Source: Tenodera sinensis
Lineage: Eukaryota > Arthropoda > Insecta > Mantodea > Mantidae
Length of the DNA: 64,000 bases
Direction: 5' to 3'
Assembly: GCA_030765045.1 (NCBI GenBank)
Contig: CM060961.1
Span: 142,953,538 to 143,017,537 of the forward strand
The notes under the pieces are model-generated. The model made no database searches and had not been told where the DNA came from. It worked only from the letters and a program-made list of their open reading frames with translations. Numbering within the stretch: position 1 is the first letter of the stretch; every line of letters begins with the position of its first letter. A program made the translations under genes and the position numbers. Shown piece by piece: positions 34,815-45,279 of this stretch.

Positions 34815-35813
34815 CCTCTTGAGGGATATCGACGTGAAATCACGTCCATTTAAAATGGCAGATGAGCGATATGGGCGTCCTGTGCGTTTAAGCATTTAAC
34901 CCTTATTTATCCCTTATCCAACTCAACTTATTATAATTTTCCCTTTATGAAATATTTTAGTAAGGTCTATATACTTTATTGGCTTACCTTAATATGTTCA
35001 TTCTGCAGTGATTTACCTCAAAACAGGGATAAACACACAAGGGTACGTACATCTCCACATTTGCGAATTCCCTTCTTGCGTCACACGAAACACTTTTGAA
35101 ATGGGCGGGACTTCTTTGCTGTTGGTGGTATCCTTTTAGGATAATGTTTTCCTTGAAGTCTGAGGGGTGCAGGGGTTTTGGATTTTCAACCCCCAACGTG
35201 GTATTGTTCAATTAGGCTGCGAGTTATTTATAGTCGGTAGTCAAGGTCGGTCATTATCCTGTGTGGGTTTAGAGAGCTGTCCAAATCCCCAAACAATTGT
35301 ACATGGTTATATCCAGTTGGTGCAAAAATACCTTTTTATACCACTTCTCCCTTCAGCTACAAGCAGGAAAGAATACGTATGTATTTCAACAAAGAAAGAC
35401 ACGGACTCTACTCAGTCAGGAAACTCGCGTAAGCAAAAGTTATAATGTAGATCTATTCTGATGACTCAAGAGACCACGCATGCAGTAGTGATTTATTACA
35501 CAGTATGCTGACGCATAAGGCACACATACAATGGTGTTCCTTTACTGTTTCCTTCCGAGAACTTATATTAGATGCGTTTGACAGAGCAAAATTGACTTTT
35601 CACCACAGTGAAGCAAAATTGTGTCATTTCAACGTTTTGTAAATACAACTCAACTTTGCTAATGACTGCAAATAACGAGTTTTATACCAGTTTTTGTTTC
35701 ATTAAAATAAATATTTACACAAAATACAGCTGTGTATATACGAAGCGCATTTAACAATTTAAATGCTAGCAGTTCTCGGCTCGCAGACGTTTAAATGGCC
35801 ATCGCTCAAGAGG
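34815..35813. mobile_element. piggyBac-like element without transposase
   Basis: TTAA flanks at 34811-34814 and 35814-35817 surround inverted ends CCTCTTGAGGGAT and (reverse) CCTCTTGAGCGAT. The 999-bp interior has no recognisable transposase. TTAA target and CCY-type ends are characteristic of piggyBac. Confidence 0.8.
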
Positions 35814-36256
35814 TTAATGTCCTGGATATTTACATCGGAGCAAATATTTTAAGTTTTATTGCACATAAAAATGCATATTTCCTGATTTTTTTATTTAAAT
35901 AAATATTTTGGGATATTCACATAAATTACACAAAAATTGCATAAGGAAACATATTAAAAATAATTTGCACATAAATCACATAAAAGCAGTAGCAAATTAT
36001 TTTTAACAAGACACCATCCACTTCTTTTATGCTCAATTATTTATTTTTGGAAGAACTGATATGTCAGCTATAGTATCCCTTCAGTTGAAAGAAAACAAAC
36101 ATCCTGATTACTTGAGCACATGAGTCTGCAAGATAACAGGGAATTCCTCCCCTGCACCTATTGCTTCACAATCTAGCTAGTATATACACCGATATTTGTT
36201 AACTCAATTAGTCATTGTGAATCCGCAAAGTTTACACGGCGTTCTATAGTTGTGTT

Positions 36257-36499
36257 GTGTTGGGAAATTACATATCAACAGTTTTGAGTTCACAATGGAT
36301 TAAACATGTCTTAGAGTTAAAAGTAGTGCAAGTGCAACAATTACTGCGAAATTTTAAAGACACTGTGTTCAGAAATCTTTGTTTCCTCTGTGATTCCATA
36401 AATAAACTGGAATCAGTAGGAATGTGTTTGGGAGAAGCAGTTCAAGTAGTTCAGGATGTGGAGAGAGAAAGGGAAAAAAAAACTCAAGGTTCTTTCTGA
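36257..36499 (+). pseudogene. hAT-4 transposase, middle fragment
   Basis: An 80-codon frame reads QQLLRNFKDTVFRNLCFLCD followed by SINKLESVGMCLGEAVQVVQ. This matches the helical region of insect hAT-2-type transposases that precedes the dimerisation domain. Repeat X (36510-37345) interrupts the gene directly after it. Confidence 0.55.
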
Positions 36500-36509
36500 C
36501 CCTGCAGCA

Positions 36510-37345
36510 CAAAACTTAAAAATCTGATGTGTTGCACTCATGTGACTTTCTCTACTCTTGTACTAACCATTCGTACAAACTCTTATTCCTATATCTTCTT
36601 CATGTTAGTTGAGATAAACATTTGTACAAATTATCTAATTGCTTATTTCCTTGTAGGTAGAAGCAGAATATGGGAATGCAGCAGGCTTTGAGCAATAGTC
36701 AAATCTTTAAAAGCTTCGAGATTCCGTTCTCTTTGCACAGTTAACATATAGAAAGCTGAACAACGATGTTGCATTTGACGAAAGTTTACGTTTTCCAAAA
36801 TTGAATAACAAGGAATATCTCTGAAACGGTTCACGTTACAAAAACTTTATTTGGACAAAGATTGTGTGTTTTAGCGAGATCAACATTTTTTGTACTGTAA
36901 GAATTGGTCTATCTCTTACGGTTTACCATTTATTCAAAAGTCGTTCAGAGTAAACAGGACTGCATGGGCTATAGACAGAAAATTCAAAATATACATTTCA
37001 TTTCTCAGAAAAATATGTTAAACATATGTCATTTTAATCAAAATCATTAGCCATTTTCAAGAAAATCAAAATTTTCCATGTGAAGGGTAGTTTTGGGGTG
37101 GAGAAATTTTCTTCATAATCTTTGTGTCCCATCATTGAAAGCCATTAAACTTAAATACCAACTTTGGTTTTTAACCGACTTTTCGTTTTTGAGTTATGCT
37201 GTCCATAAACTGATTGACAGACACATGCACATGACCTTTTTCTAAAAATGCTTATTTTGGATTCAGGGGGCCTCAAAACATATATTTCTGGTGAAATCTT
37301 GACATTGAATTTTTGGGTGGGATACCTTCCTCTAGAGAAAGTACA
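36510..37345 (+). repeat. repeat X copy 1 (about 835 bp)
   Basis: The sequence is shared with 59185-60060 from aaaaatctgatgtgttgcac to the agagaaagta end. It has no long ORF conserved between copies. It splits the hAT-4 transposase coding region, which shows that X is mobile. Confidence 0.8.
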
Positions 37346-37625
37346 AAGAAAAGGCAAGGAAGTGTTCGAAAATAATAGTGGATTTAAAGTATTCTGTACA
37401 ATTTCAAATGTGTTGGATGGGCAACATGAAGACATTGTTGTGAGTGTGAGTGACATTCCATGTTATAATTATGTTAGACTTACTTCTTGTGGTGTGAAAC
37501 AATTATTTTCAAAATTCAAGACATTTCTTCATGACAATCGTCAATCTTTCAGGGTGGAACATTTGAGGAAGCATGTGGTCGTATACTGTAACTCCACAGT
37601 ATTTGATGATCCCTTCCAAGACTAA
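37346..37625 (+). pseudogene. hAT-4 transposase, C-terminal dimerisation fragment
   Basis: The frame reads KVQRKGKEVFENNSGFKVF, then LTSCGVKQLFSKFKTFLHDN and RQSFRVEHLRKHVVVYCNS. It aligns by eye to APVTSCDERSFSLYKHCLDD of hAT-2 at 16.9 kb. The conserved Glu-Arg-Ser-Phe is altered (VKQLFS), so it is decayed. Confidence 0.75.
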
Positions 37626-37791
37626 TGGCTGGTGATACCATGTACATTTATATTATTTCGGCCATTCTGATCTTAAAAACATATTATTTGTTTTAGTACA
37701 TATTTTTTGCTTTTTAGCACATATTTTTGACATTTTTAGCATGTCAAAAATAAATATTTTCCACATTTTTAGCACCTAAAAATTTCAGCCC

Positions 37792-38765
37792 AAAAGATGT
37801 CCCCACCCGGAGATCCGATTGGGGGACAGTTTTAACTCCGGAATGTTTATCTTTAGGACTGATATTCATGTATGTGGCTTTCATGTAACTGTTTTCTTAA
37901 CGGGCACCAGTTTTACAATGTGGCAGTTACATCACCCGACTTAAACCCCCATTTTGCAAGGGGGACCACACCTATCGTTGGTCAACGGGTCCATCGGACC
38001 TAGCCGGGAGGACTAAATAGATGATATTTAGATCCACCGACCTTCCTTTTATCATTCTGTTGGCAGAGACACAACAAATTATGATGGAGAAATAGAGGCT
38101 ATATACATTGCTCTCCGACAATTATTAAATCTTCCCTTAAATAAATTTAACAAGGCAGTAATTCTTTCAGATTCTAAAGCTGCAATTCAGGGAATATGTT
38201 CAAATACTACAAAGAAGTCAACAAAAATTAGAGAATGCTACAAAATGTTAACACAACTCCAAAAAGTTAATAAGACTGTTCATCTCCAATGGATTCCAGC
38301 ACACTGTGGAATCATGGGGAACGAAGGTGCAGACTCACTTGCAAAGAAAGGCACAACAATAAAACAAAATTCTAAATTCAATTTCTCATATTCCTCAATA
38401 AAACGCTTGATCATAAAAAATTTTTGTCATTCATATCTACAAGAAATAGAAACAAATGCCAAAAATAAAAAATGGATTACACTACTTTCCAATCCAGATA
38501 TAATCCCCCAGAGACCAAGGAAAACAGCTGTTGCAGCCTTCCGACTATTGACAAATCATGACTGCTTGGCAAGTCATCTCTACAGAATAGGTATCTCAGC
38601 CTCACCAATGTGTGTCCTGTGTAACGATCCAGCAGAAATGAACGAAGACCACTTGAAGACCTGTGAAACATTAAGATCAGAAGAAACTACAGTTCAAAAG
38701 TATTGGAAAGCACGAATGCTAATGGCTTCATTGCCAGATGCAAGGCACTAGAAAACAACAACAAC
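37792..38765 (+). mobile_element. twin-primed (5'-inverted) copy of element A
   Basis: 37793-38046 is the 5' leader of element A in antisense orientation (same as 32866-33117 on the plus strand). From 38047 on it is the RNase H and 3' end in sense, ending in the CAA tail. Junction microhomology ttcc is present. A 13-bp TSD, aaaatttcagccc, lies at 37779-37791 and 38766-38778. This is the structure predicted by twin priming during target-primed reverse transcription. Confidence 0.92.
38049..38751 (+). pseudogene. RNase H and C-terminus of truncated element A copy
   Basis: The frame is open from the inversion junction and encodes GRDTTNYDGEIEAIYIALRQ, SDSKAAIQGICSN, LQWIPAHCGIMGNEGADSLA, CVLCNDPAEMNEDHLKTC and ends SLPDARH. 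It differs from the 29-kb copy by only a few residues, so the two insertions are close in age. EN and RT are absent. Confidence 0.9.
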
Positions 38766-39021
38766 AAAATTTCAGCCCTGGTTATTATGTTCAGGTCATT
38801 CATTCCAGTACACAGAGGACTAAAGTGTTGCATACCTTCCATAATAAGATACCAAAATGAATGTTAACAAATTGACACAATCGTTCGTTCTCAAACTTTG
38901 ATGCTCTCCACCATCCAAACCATGTATTTCCAGACAGGGGTTCCTTTTTGAAAACCAATGAGTTTGGCATCCCGCACAACATACTATGCATTGTCTGTGT
39001 TTTTTTGGGACACCCAGTGTA

Positions 39022-40205
39022 CATGTTGTATGTTTAATTGAGATTATTTTTTGAAGATGCACATTTAGTTCCAGCTAGTCTTTTTAATATTTTAAAACAA
39101 TTGGTGGCTTTATCCTTTACATTTTCGATCTGATTTTTCCACGTTAGTTTTTTATCAAAAGGTATACCTAGGCATCGTGCATTTTCAGTTCTAAGTAACA
39201 GGGTGTTACCGTATGATAAGGAGATATTGATGATTTATTTCTTAATGAAAAGAACTGAAAGTTGCCTTTATTAGTTTTAACTTGCATAAAGTTTTTATTG
39301 CACCAATATTTAGTCTGAATAAGGAATTTTGAAGTGATGAAATTAGACCTTCAGTTTCTTGTGAATTCTTAGAGTTCCAGATTACTAAATTATCAGTATA
39401 TAATGCAGTTTTAATGCCATTCTGTTGGAAAATTGTTTATATAGATATTAAAGTAGTACTAAGAACAGCTCCTTGGGGTAATCCAAGGTTTGTTTTTTTA
39501 TATTTTTACATTGCAGAGCCATAGGATGTGACACAGTACCTTTCAGTGATGAACTCTAAAAGCCAACAAAGCATGTTGGGTCTGATGACAATTTGTTGAA
39601 GCTTCTTAATGAGGTTGTATCTCCAAACATTGTTATGTGCTAATTTTAATTTTAAGTCCATAAATACAGCTGAAGTATTTTGATTTTTTGTTAAAGGCTT
39701 CTTTGATTTCCTGACTAAGTTTGATTATTTGTTCATTTGTTGAATCATTTTTCCTAAAACCTGCTTGTGAAGGGGGGACAAAAGGCTATATTGTTCGAGG
39801 TACCAATTTAGACGAGCTGAAATTATCCTTTCCATGATTTTTGCCGGGATACTAGTTAAGATATGGGTCTGTAACTCTTGATATCATTAGATGGTTTGCC
39901 TGGTTTTTGTATTGAAATTATGATGGCTTTTTTCCAAATAGCTGGAACAGAAGTTTTCCGGATGTGGTTGTATAAGTTGAGTAATGCTTCTTACTTTATA
40001 TACCAAATTTTTTATAAATTCTGAATGAATTTTATCAGAGCCTGGAGCTTTACAATTAGATGTATTTTTCAATGCTGTATTAAGTTCAATAACTGTAAAT
40101 TCACGGGAAAATGTTTCATCTGTTGAGGTTAAATATGGACTGTAATTTTTTTGTTTGATTTTGATTTCCTTCTTTAGGATTTTTTCCTTTTTTTATATGG
40201 TCAAG
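39022..40205 (-). pseudogene. I-like retroelement D, RT domain
   Basis: The minus strand reads, in several frames, NTSNCKAPGSDKIHSEFIKN, a SYRPISLL-like block, a VFMDLK motif A, LGLPQGAVLSTT motif B, a degenerate motif C (YTDN in place of FADD) and ARCLGIPFDKKLTWKNQIEN. It is riddled with frameshifts. Together with 33241-33703 and 28373-29144 it forms one element; endonuclease upstream is not seen. Confidence 0.8.
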
Positions 40206-40234
40206 GAAGTTTTGGTGATGTAAAAGTTGAGTTA

Positions 40235-40735
40235 AAAGTAGGTTTGATCAAAACAGGGCTATTAGTGAAAAACAAGTTATGAATAATTTTTATAACCATG
40301 AACCATCATCCCATATTTATATTTTGCCATGTGACTTACAACAGTACTAAGTATTTATGGAAATATTTTGAAAATTTAAAATTATGTACTTTTTGGAAAA
40401 ATATTAAATCAAAACTCAACCTGTATTTTGAATAAATTTCTGAATTCTAACCTATATTATGTTGTATATCACGGGAAAGAGCCTAACAAATGCTGCAAAA
40501 TCACCTTTTCCACCTCCATAGGTCAATGAGGACAGCTCCTCATGCATTTTTGGCTAGTTTTTGAAACTTTTACATAGCCATGATTCAGAAATGGTTTGAA
40601 ATAAAAAACTGAAATTTAATATTTTCCTTAGTGGCAGCACTTACTATCAGTATACCAAATTTTAGCAAAATCTAAAATGGTAAGGTAAAATTTTTATTTA
40701 AAGTGCATTGATTTCACATGTAATGACCCTATAAT
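40235..40735 (-). repeat. repeat Y copy 2 (inverted)
   Basis: Reverse-complement partner of 22385-22912, lying immediately beyond the end of element D. It is non-coding. Confidence 0.7.
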
Positions 40736-41133
40736 TACAAAATGTTCTTTGAAAATCTTTGTAAGTTTATCTGCCTGAGAGGGAAAATAAAATTGTTTAT
40801 AATTATCCTTTAGTGCAGCAGTGATTTGTTCAATTTTTTAACCATATTTTTGTTTAAAGGGATAGTTACATAATCTAGGCCAACTACTGAACATTGAAAC
40901 TTATATGATTGCCCTTTATATATCTATATCTTAAGTCTACAAGAAAATTAAATTAAAAGAGAACAATGAATTTCAAGCAAATGTAATAAGAGTACATACT
41001 GCTTCTGCATTACATTGTCTATTCAAATTAGGCTGTCGCTTTTGAACAGACACCTCAAAATTAGCTTGTTGCAAATGTTAATTTTGCATTAATGAATATT
41101 TGTGCAATTCACGTAATGTGACTCTTAAAATTT

Positions 41134-41745
41134 AGGGGTCTCCATCTAGGGGATATGTGAATAGCGACCACAAGGTACCCAAGCTGAGCAGAACATTACT
41201 TCCACTTACTGGTGTCTAGGGGATATGTGGATAGTGACCACAAGGTATCCAAGCTGAGTAGAACACTACTTCCACTTACTGTGTTTTGCTCCTCACTGTA
41301 ACTTTTCTATCTGACCTTACCTTGGTCATCTCTTGTTCTCTTCCGAACCCAATGCTATTAGGGTTCCTGAGGGCTAGGGAGTCTTTATTTTTCCAACCTC
41401 TCCATTTCTCTAATTTCTCTATAAAATCTTAACCCCAACATGCTGACCTGTCATGGCATGTAATATGTCCTCTGATTGGTAACCAGAGGATATGGTCGGT
41501 GAATTTATTTTGATAATTCTCCCGGTCAGGTCAGTGAGACCCGTAAACCAACGACAGGTGTGGTCCTCCAGGCATTCTGGGGGTTGTAAGAGAGCGATGT
41601 GACTGACAAAACATAAAAATATGGTGCTCTCTAAAAAACGGTTACTATTACTGCTATTGCTCTCTTCAATATCATTGCCAAAAATATTGGAGAGCAAGAG
41701 GATTAATGACTTCATTGTCAGAAATCCAGCATTAGCTAACAACAA
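41134..41745 (+). mobile_element. internally deleted I-like retroelement, family B (second copy)
   Basis: It starts with two tandem 5' monomers of about 70 bp (41147-41280; the 13.5-kb copy has one). The shared family B 5' UTR follows. At about 41667 it jumps to the last 80 bp of the element (gagagcaagaggattaatga ... cagcattagctaacaacaac). The coding region is absent. The deletion endpoints differ from those of the 13.5-kb copy. Confidence 0.8.
41143..41281 (+). promoter_or_regulatory. tandem 5' monomers, putative retroelement promoter
   Basis: Two adjacent about 70-bp units (tctaggggatatgtgaatag... / tctaggggatatgtggatag...) lie at the 5' end of the family B element. Tandem 5' monomers act as promoters in some other non-LTR elements; promoter function here is inferred by analogy. 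Confidence 0.4.
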
Positions 41746-42063
41746 CTTTATTAATGAATTGCACAGAAAGTAATAAGTAGATTCTGGAATATTGAGAAAT
41801 TTGTTATAGTCCTCACTGAAAATTAAAAACTGTAAATACATAGCTATTGTACTGAAGATAACTTACCAAAAATTGGTTCCATGGCATGCTAAAAGGATCA
41901 ATATAAATTTAGTCAGTACGTAATTTCTAATTATAAGTACATTATTGAGGAACATCCATATCTTATGTTTAAAGATATTTGATTACTGATTCTAGATTTT
42001 CTACAGGATTTAATTTAAAAGGTGAGTTAATTAATAACACTGAACAACACTTACAACATATTT

Positions 42064-42111
42064 TTCCAGGACGCGTTTCGAAGGTTAACTTTCCTCCATT
42101 ATCAACCGGAC
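42064..42111 (-). ncRNA. decayed hammerhead-like motif (PLE family 2, left arm)
   Basis: The minus strand reads tccggttgataatgg...ccttcgaaacgcgtcctgga. It keeps stem I (tccgg with ctgga), stem II and the palindromic acgcgt after GAA that would form a dimeric stem III, but the core is ttgataa instead of CUGANGA. It is better preserved than the right-arm copy. Confidence 0.5.
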
Positions 42112-42357
42112 AATAACTGAGTTTCCATGGTGTTTCATGGTGCAGATGGTGATGCTTCTTCTGGTGTTTCTTCTGGTGGCGGTTCAATGAACTTACTGAA
42201 AATGTCTCTCTGAGGAATGTCGAAATTAAATACTCGGTTTCTATTTTTTAAAATAAAGATTTGTTCCCATGTGGACAGTTCTTGTTTTCCAGTTATGTGT
42301 TTGAGAAGTTTCAGTTCTAGCTTTATGTCATGATTTTTTGTCCAAAAGTGAAAAACA

Positions 42358-43438
42358 AAGTATTTCTGTCAAACTTCAGGTTTAGCAATGGGCAACCCTC
42401 TCTCGCCATTCTTAGCAGATATTTACATGAGTTCATTTGAAATAAGGATCACAAAAGGTTTCCCGTGGATGTTCAAACTCTGGCAGCGATATGTGGATGA
42501 CATATTTGCAATAGTTCCAAAAAGACACATCAGTGAAGCATTAAAACTTCTGAACATACAGGACAAAAGTATAAATTTCACAGTGGAAGTAGAAAAAAAT
42601 AATAAATTACCAGTTTTGGATCTAAAATTAATAAAAAACAACGATACAATAAATTTCGGTATTCACAGAAAACCAACGCAGACAGACAACTACATAAAAG
42701 CTAATAGTTACAATCCAAGAAGCCACAAACAAGCAATTTTCAATAATTTAACACATAGATTGGTGAACATCCCTCTTTCAGCAGAAGAATACAAAACAGA
42801 ATATTACAAAATAATTGAAATAGCACAAAAAAAACGGCTTCCCCAAAGAATTAGTAGATAAAAAGGTAAAACAAGCAGAAAAGAAAAAATTATTAAAAGA
42901 AACTACAACTCTCACAGCAGCAAAAACAAAAATGATATTAAAAAAATTCACATATCCATGGGCCTTTGATAAATTTAAAAAGGTGTTCAAGGAATACAAC
43001 ATTCAGCTAGCAGCAGTAAACCATTACTCCATAAAAAACCTACTACTTTCAAACATCAAAGATGCTATTCCACCTAACAAAAAATCTGGCATATACCAAA
43101 TTGAATGCAGTGATTGTAATGAAATATACATAGGAAAAACCAAAAGAAATTTAGAAATTAGATCCAAGGAACACGTTAGAAACATTAAGAGTAAACAATT
43201 AGAAAAATCAGCGGTTGCATTTCACTTTTGGACAAAAAATCATGACATAAAGCTAGAACTGAAACTTCTCAAACACATAACTGGAAAACAAGAACTGTCC
43301 ACATGGGAACAAATCTTTATTTTAAAAAATAGAAACCGAGTATTTAATTTCGACATTCCTCAGAGAGACATTTTCAGTAAGTTCATTGAACTGCCACCAG
43401 AAGAAACACCAGAAGAAGCCTCACCATCTGCACCATGA
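42358..43438 (+). pseudogene. PLE polyprotein: partial RT plus GIY-YIG endonuclease
   Basis: The RT is entered at motif B (GLAMGNPLSPFLADIYM) and continues with motif C YVDDIFAIV and LPVLDLKL. A one-base indel in an A8 run (42827-42834) shifts the frame. The second frame contains KKSGIYQIECSDCNEIYIGK followed by TKRNLEIRSKEH, the GIY-YIG nuclease core with its Cys pair. It ends at the stop 43436-43438. The endonuclease plus RT combination identifies a canonical (EN-positive) Penelope-like element. Upstream RT motifs are lost. Confidence 0.93.
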
Positions 43439-43461
43439 AACACCATGGAAACCCAGTTATT

Positions 43462-43508
43462 GTCCGGTTGATAATGGAGGAAAGTTAACCTTCGAAAAGT
43501 GTCCGGGA
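43462..43508 (+). ncRNA. decayed hammerhead-like motif (PLE family 2, right arm)
   Basis: ttgataa stands at the CUGANGA position. A 5-bp stem II (ggagg with ccttc) and gaaa follow. The core differs from consensus at two positions, so activity is unlikely. Confidence 0.4.
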
Positions 43509-43635
43509 AAAATATGTTGTAAGTGTTGTTCAGTGTTATTAATTAACTCACCTTTTAAATTAAATTAATTACAACAACACTGTTTTCAAACTTCTATGAA
43601 AGGAAGATATTTCTACAGGATGTTTGCTAAATATT

Positions 43636-44009
43636 CAGGTGGCACTGTGGTTGAGCAGCTAGACGGTTCGCCTATCACCTAGGTGGCCAAGGACCCACTT
43701 ATGGTATTCAGGTGAATAATGTGGCATCTGGATGGGTTTTCTCCAGGTTCTCCGGTTTCCCCCACTACTGATTCCACCAATTGCTTCATCATCTCCTTCA
43801 TCCCTATCATCCATTTCGCCTGCATTTCACACAATCCTCTTCCTCACTATCATACCTGGTGTTTGGCTGACCAACTGCTTCCATCTCTTCACTCTGTCTG
43901 GTCCATAGGTTTGTCTGCTCCCTGACAAGCATCTGACCCTAGGCACTGGCTTGCAAGTCTTAGAGGGTGTAAGTCCTTCATAAGGAGAGGATAAACAGGT
44001 AAAGAAGAA
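43636..44009 (+). mobile_element. tRNA-derived SINE, family S1 (second copy)
   Basis: Homologous to 9138-9497 (ggtggcactgtggttgagca ... ggttctcc ... cctcttcctcac) with an AAG-type tail. The TSD is 17 bp with one mismatch: gatgtttgctaaatatt (43619-43635) and gatgtgtgctaaatatt (44010-44026). Box B is partly deleted. Confidence 0.85.
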
Positions 44010-44399
44010 GATGTGTGCTAAATATTATTATTTTCCTGCTTGTAATGGCTTTGCTACCATCCACTGTACAGTTTGTTCATCGGCTCATGATTCCTGGCAG
44101 AAATGCAGCCAGCCAGTACATCAGTAAACAATTCCAGGTACACAATGATATCTGAAGCTGCAGTCGTGCTTCTGGTTGCACTTGCAATAGTAGTACCAAC
44201 CTTGGAATATATATTCACGCTAGATCATAGCAAAGAAGTCACTCAAAATAGTGAAACTTAAATGTTATTTTTAGTTCATGCAGTATATTTAGCTTATAAA
44301 ATGTAAACAATATTTTTAACTGCTCCATCTTTCTCACACTGATCATGTTCTACCCTTTTTAATGTGTTTACAAAAACTGTGCCAGCCTGTTTCAGTTGT

Positions 44400-44570
44400 A
44401 AGTGATATACTTTCGAGCATTTTATCACATAATTTCTGTGAGGATAAGTCACCTGTTACATTTCTCTAACCATTCGTTTTACCATGTCCCAAGCTAGTTC
44501 TATGGGATCGAGATCACATGTGTATGAGGACACACAAACAAAAGTGTGGTCTAATGAAACCCAAAATGTG
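44400..44570 (-). pseudogene. possible DDE transposase remnant
   Basis: The minus strand reads YTCDLDPIELAWDMVKRMVR, resembling the P-x-L-N-P-I-E-x-x-W block of Tc1/IS630-type DDE enzymes. Flanking sequence yields no further motif. Confidence 0.4.
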
Positions 44571-45279
44571 TTCGCTTTAGAAGCCTCTTTAGGTTTGTTT
44601 AGTTTCTTTACTTCTGAGATAACACTAGTAACTTGTACAATTTTTAACTGAAATTAAGAGATATTAGCGAGTAAACATAGCAGGAATAACATTAGATGGA
44701 AATTGGCAACTTCACCAGCAGCAACGTTATGTAGGAAGTTTACAAAACTCGGGTTACACTATGTCTCCTTCATTTCCCAAAGGCTGGTGAACAGGCAATA
44801 TGTATAGTCAATGTCTAATGAAATATTTTATGAGCCAATTTGTGTCACTGCAGTTCACCTACACTAGCACAACATAGGACTAGTTGTGAGCTACTGTTCC
44901 CTCACTATTGAAGGTTGAATTTTATTGTGATTCAAGGCATGTGTGGATATGGAGCTGGATTTTGGTGATTTCGAAGATCATGATGTTTGCATTTTGTGAT
45001 GAAAATTTTTCCCAGATGAAGAGTTCTAGAGAGTGAACCAAAACTTTCTGCTGATGATGGAAACAATGGCTCCTGAAACAGTCCTATGTTAATGTTAGTC
45101 TAAGTGTAGTGTAGTGTAGCATACAAAACACACCCGCAAAATATTTGTATACCTGCTTTGCTGTTATGAACAGTAATAAGTCAATCTCTTTTTGCTTTAA
45201 AAAGCTGACATAATAAGCTAATTTGAATTTACTCAAATATTTAATTAGGCACAAATAAATAGGAAACAATGCTTATAAC

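Larger units (their letters stand above)
34746..38780 (+). mobile_element. hAT element (hAT-4) carrying three further insertions
   Basis: Termini are TAGGGCTCAGATTTTTAGGT (left) and ACCTAAAAATTTCAGCCCTG (right), which are near-perfect inverted repeats. A perfect 8-bp TSD, gttattat, lies at 34738-34745 and 38781-38788. The right TIR was itself the target of the twin-primed element A copy, so it appears twice in part. Transposase remnants survive at 36257-36499 and 37346-37625. Confidence 0.9.
33705..39019. mobile_element. mariner/IS630-like element with nested insertions
   Basis: Left terminus CAGGGTGTCCCCCAAAAAAA and right terminus (reverse) CACTGGGTGTCCCAAAAAAA face each other, with TA at 33703-33704 and 39020-39021 as TSD. 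The ends form long imperfect TIRs (about 150 bp; rev-comp of 38850-39019 resembles 33705-33740 plus 33978-34080). Excising it restores the continuity of element D. A degraded minus-strand transposase stretch with a WPARSLDLT-like motif is readable near 34330-34370. Confidence 0.8.
42010..43609 (+). mobile_element. Penelope-like element with inverted 5' arm (family 2)
   Basis: A 12-bp TSD, tttctacaggat, lies at 41998-42009 and 43610-43621. The left arm (42010-42351) is the reverse complement of the element's own 3' end (about 43225-43563). A short extension (43564-43609) follows the right arm. The interior carries a 5'-truncated RT plus GIY-YIG gene. The architecture matches PLE family 1 at 7828-8572. 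Confidence 0.92.
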
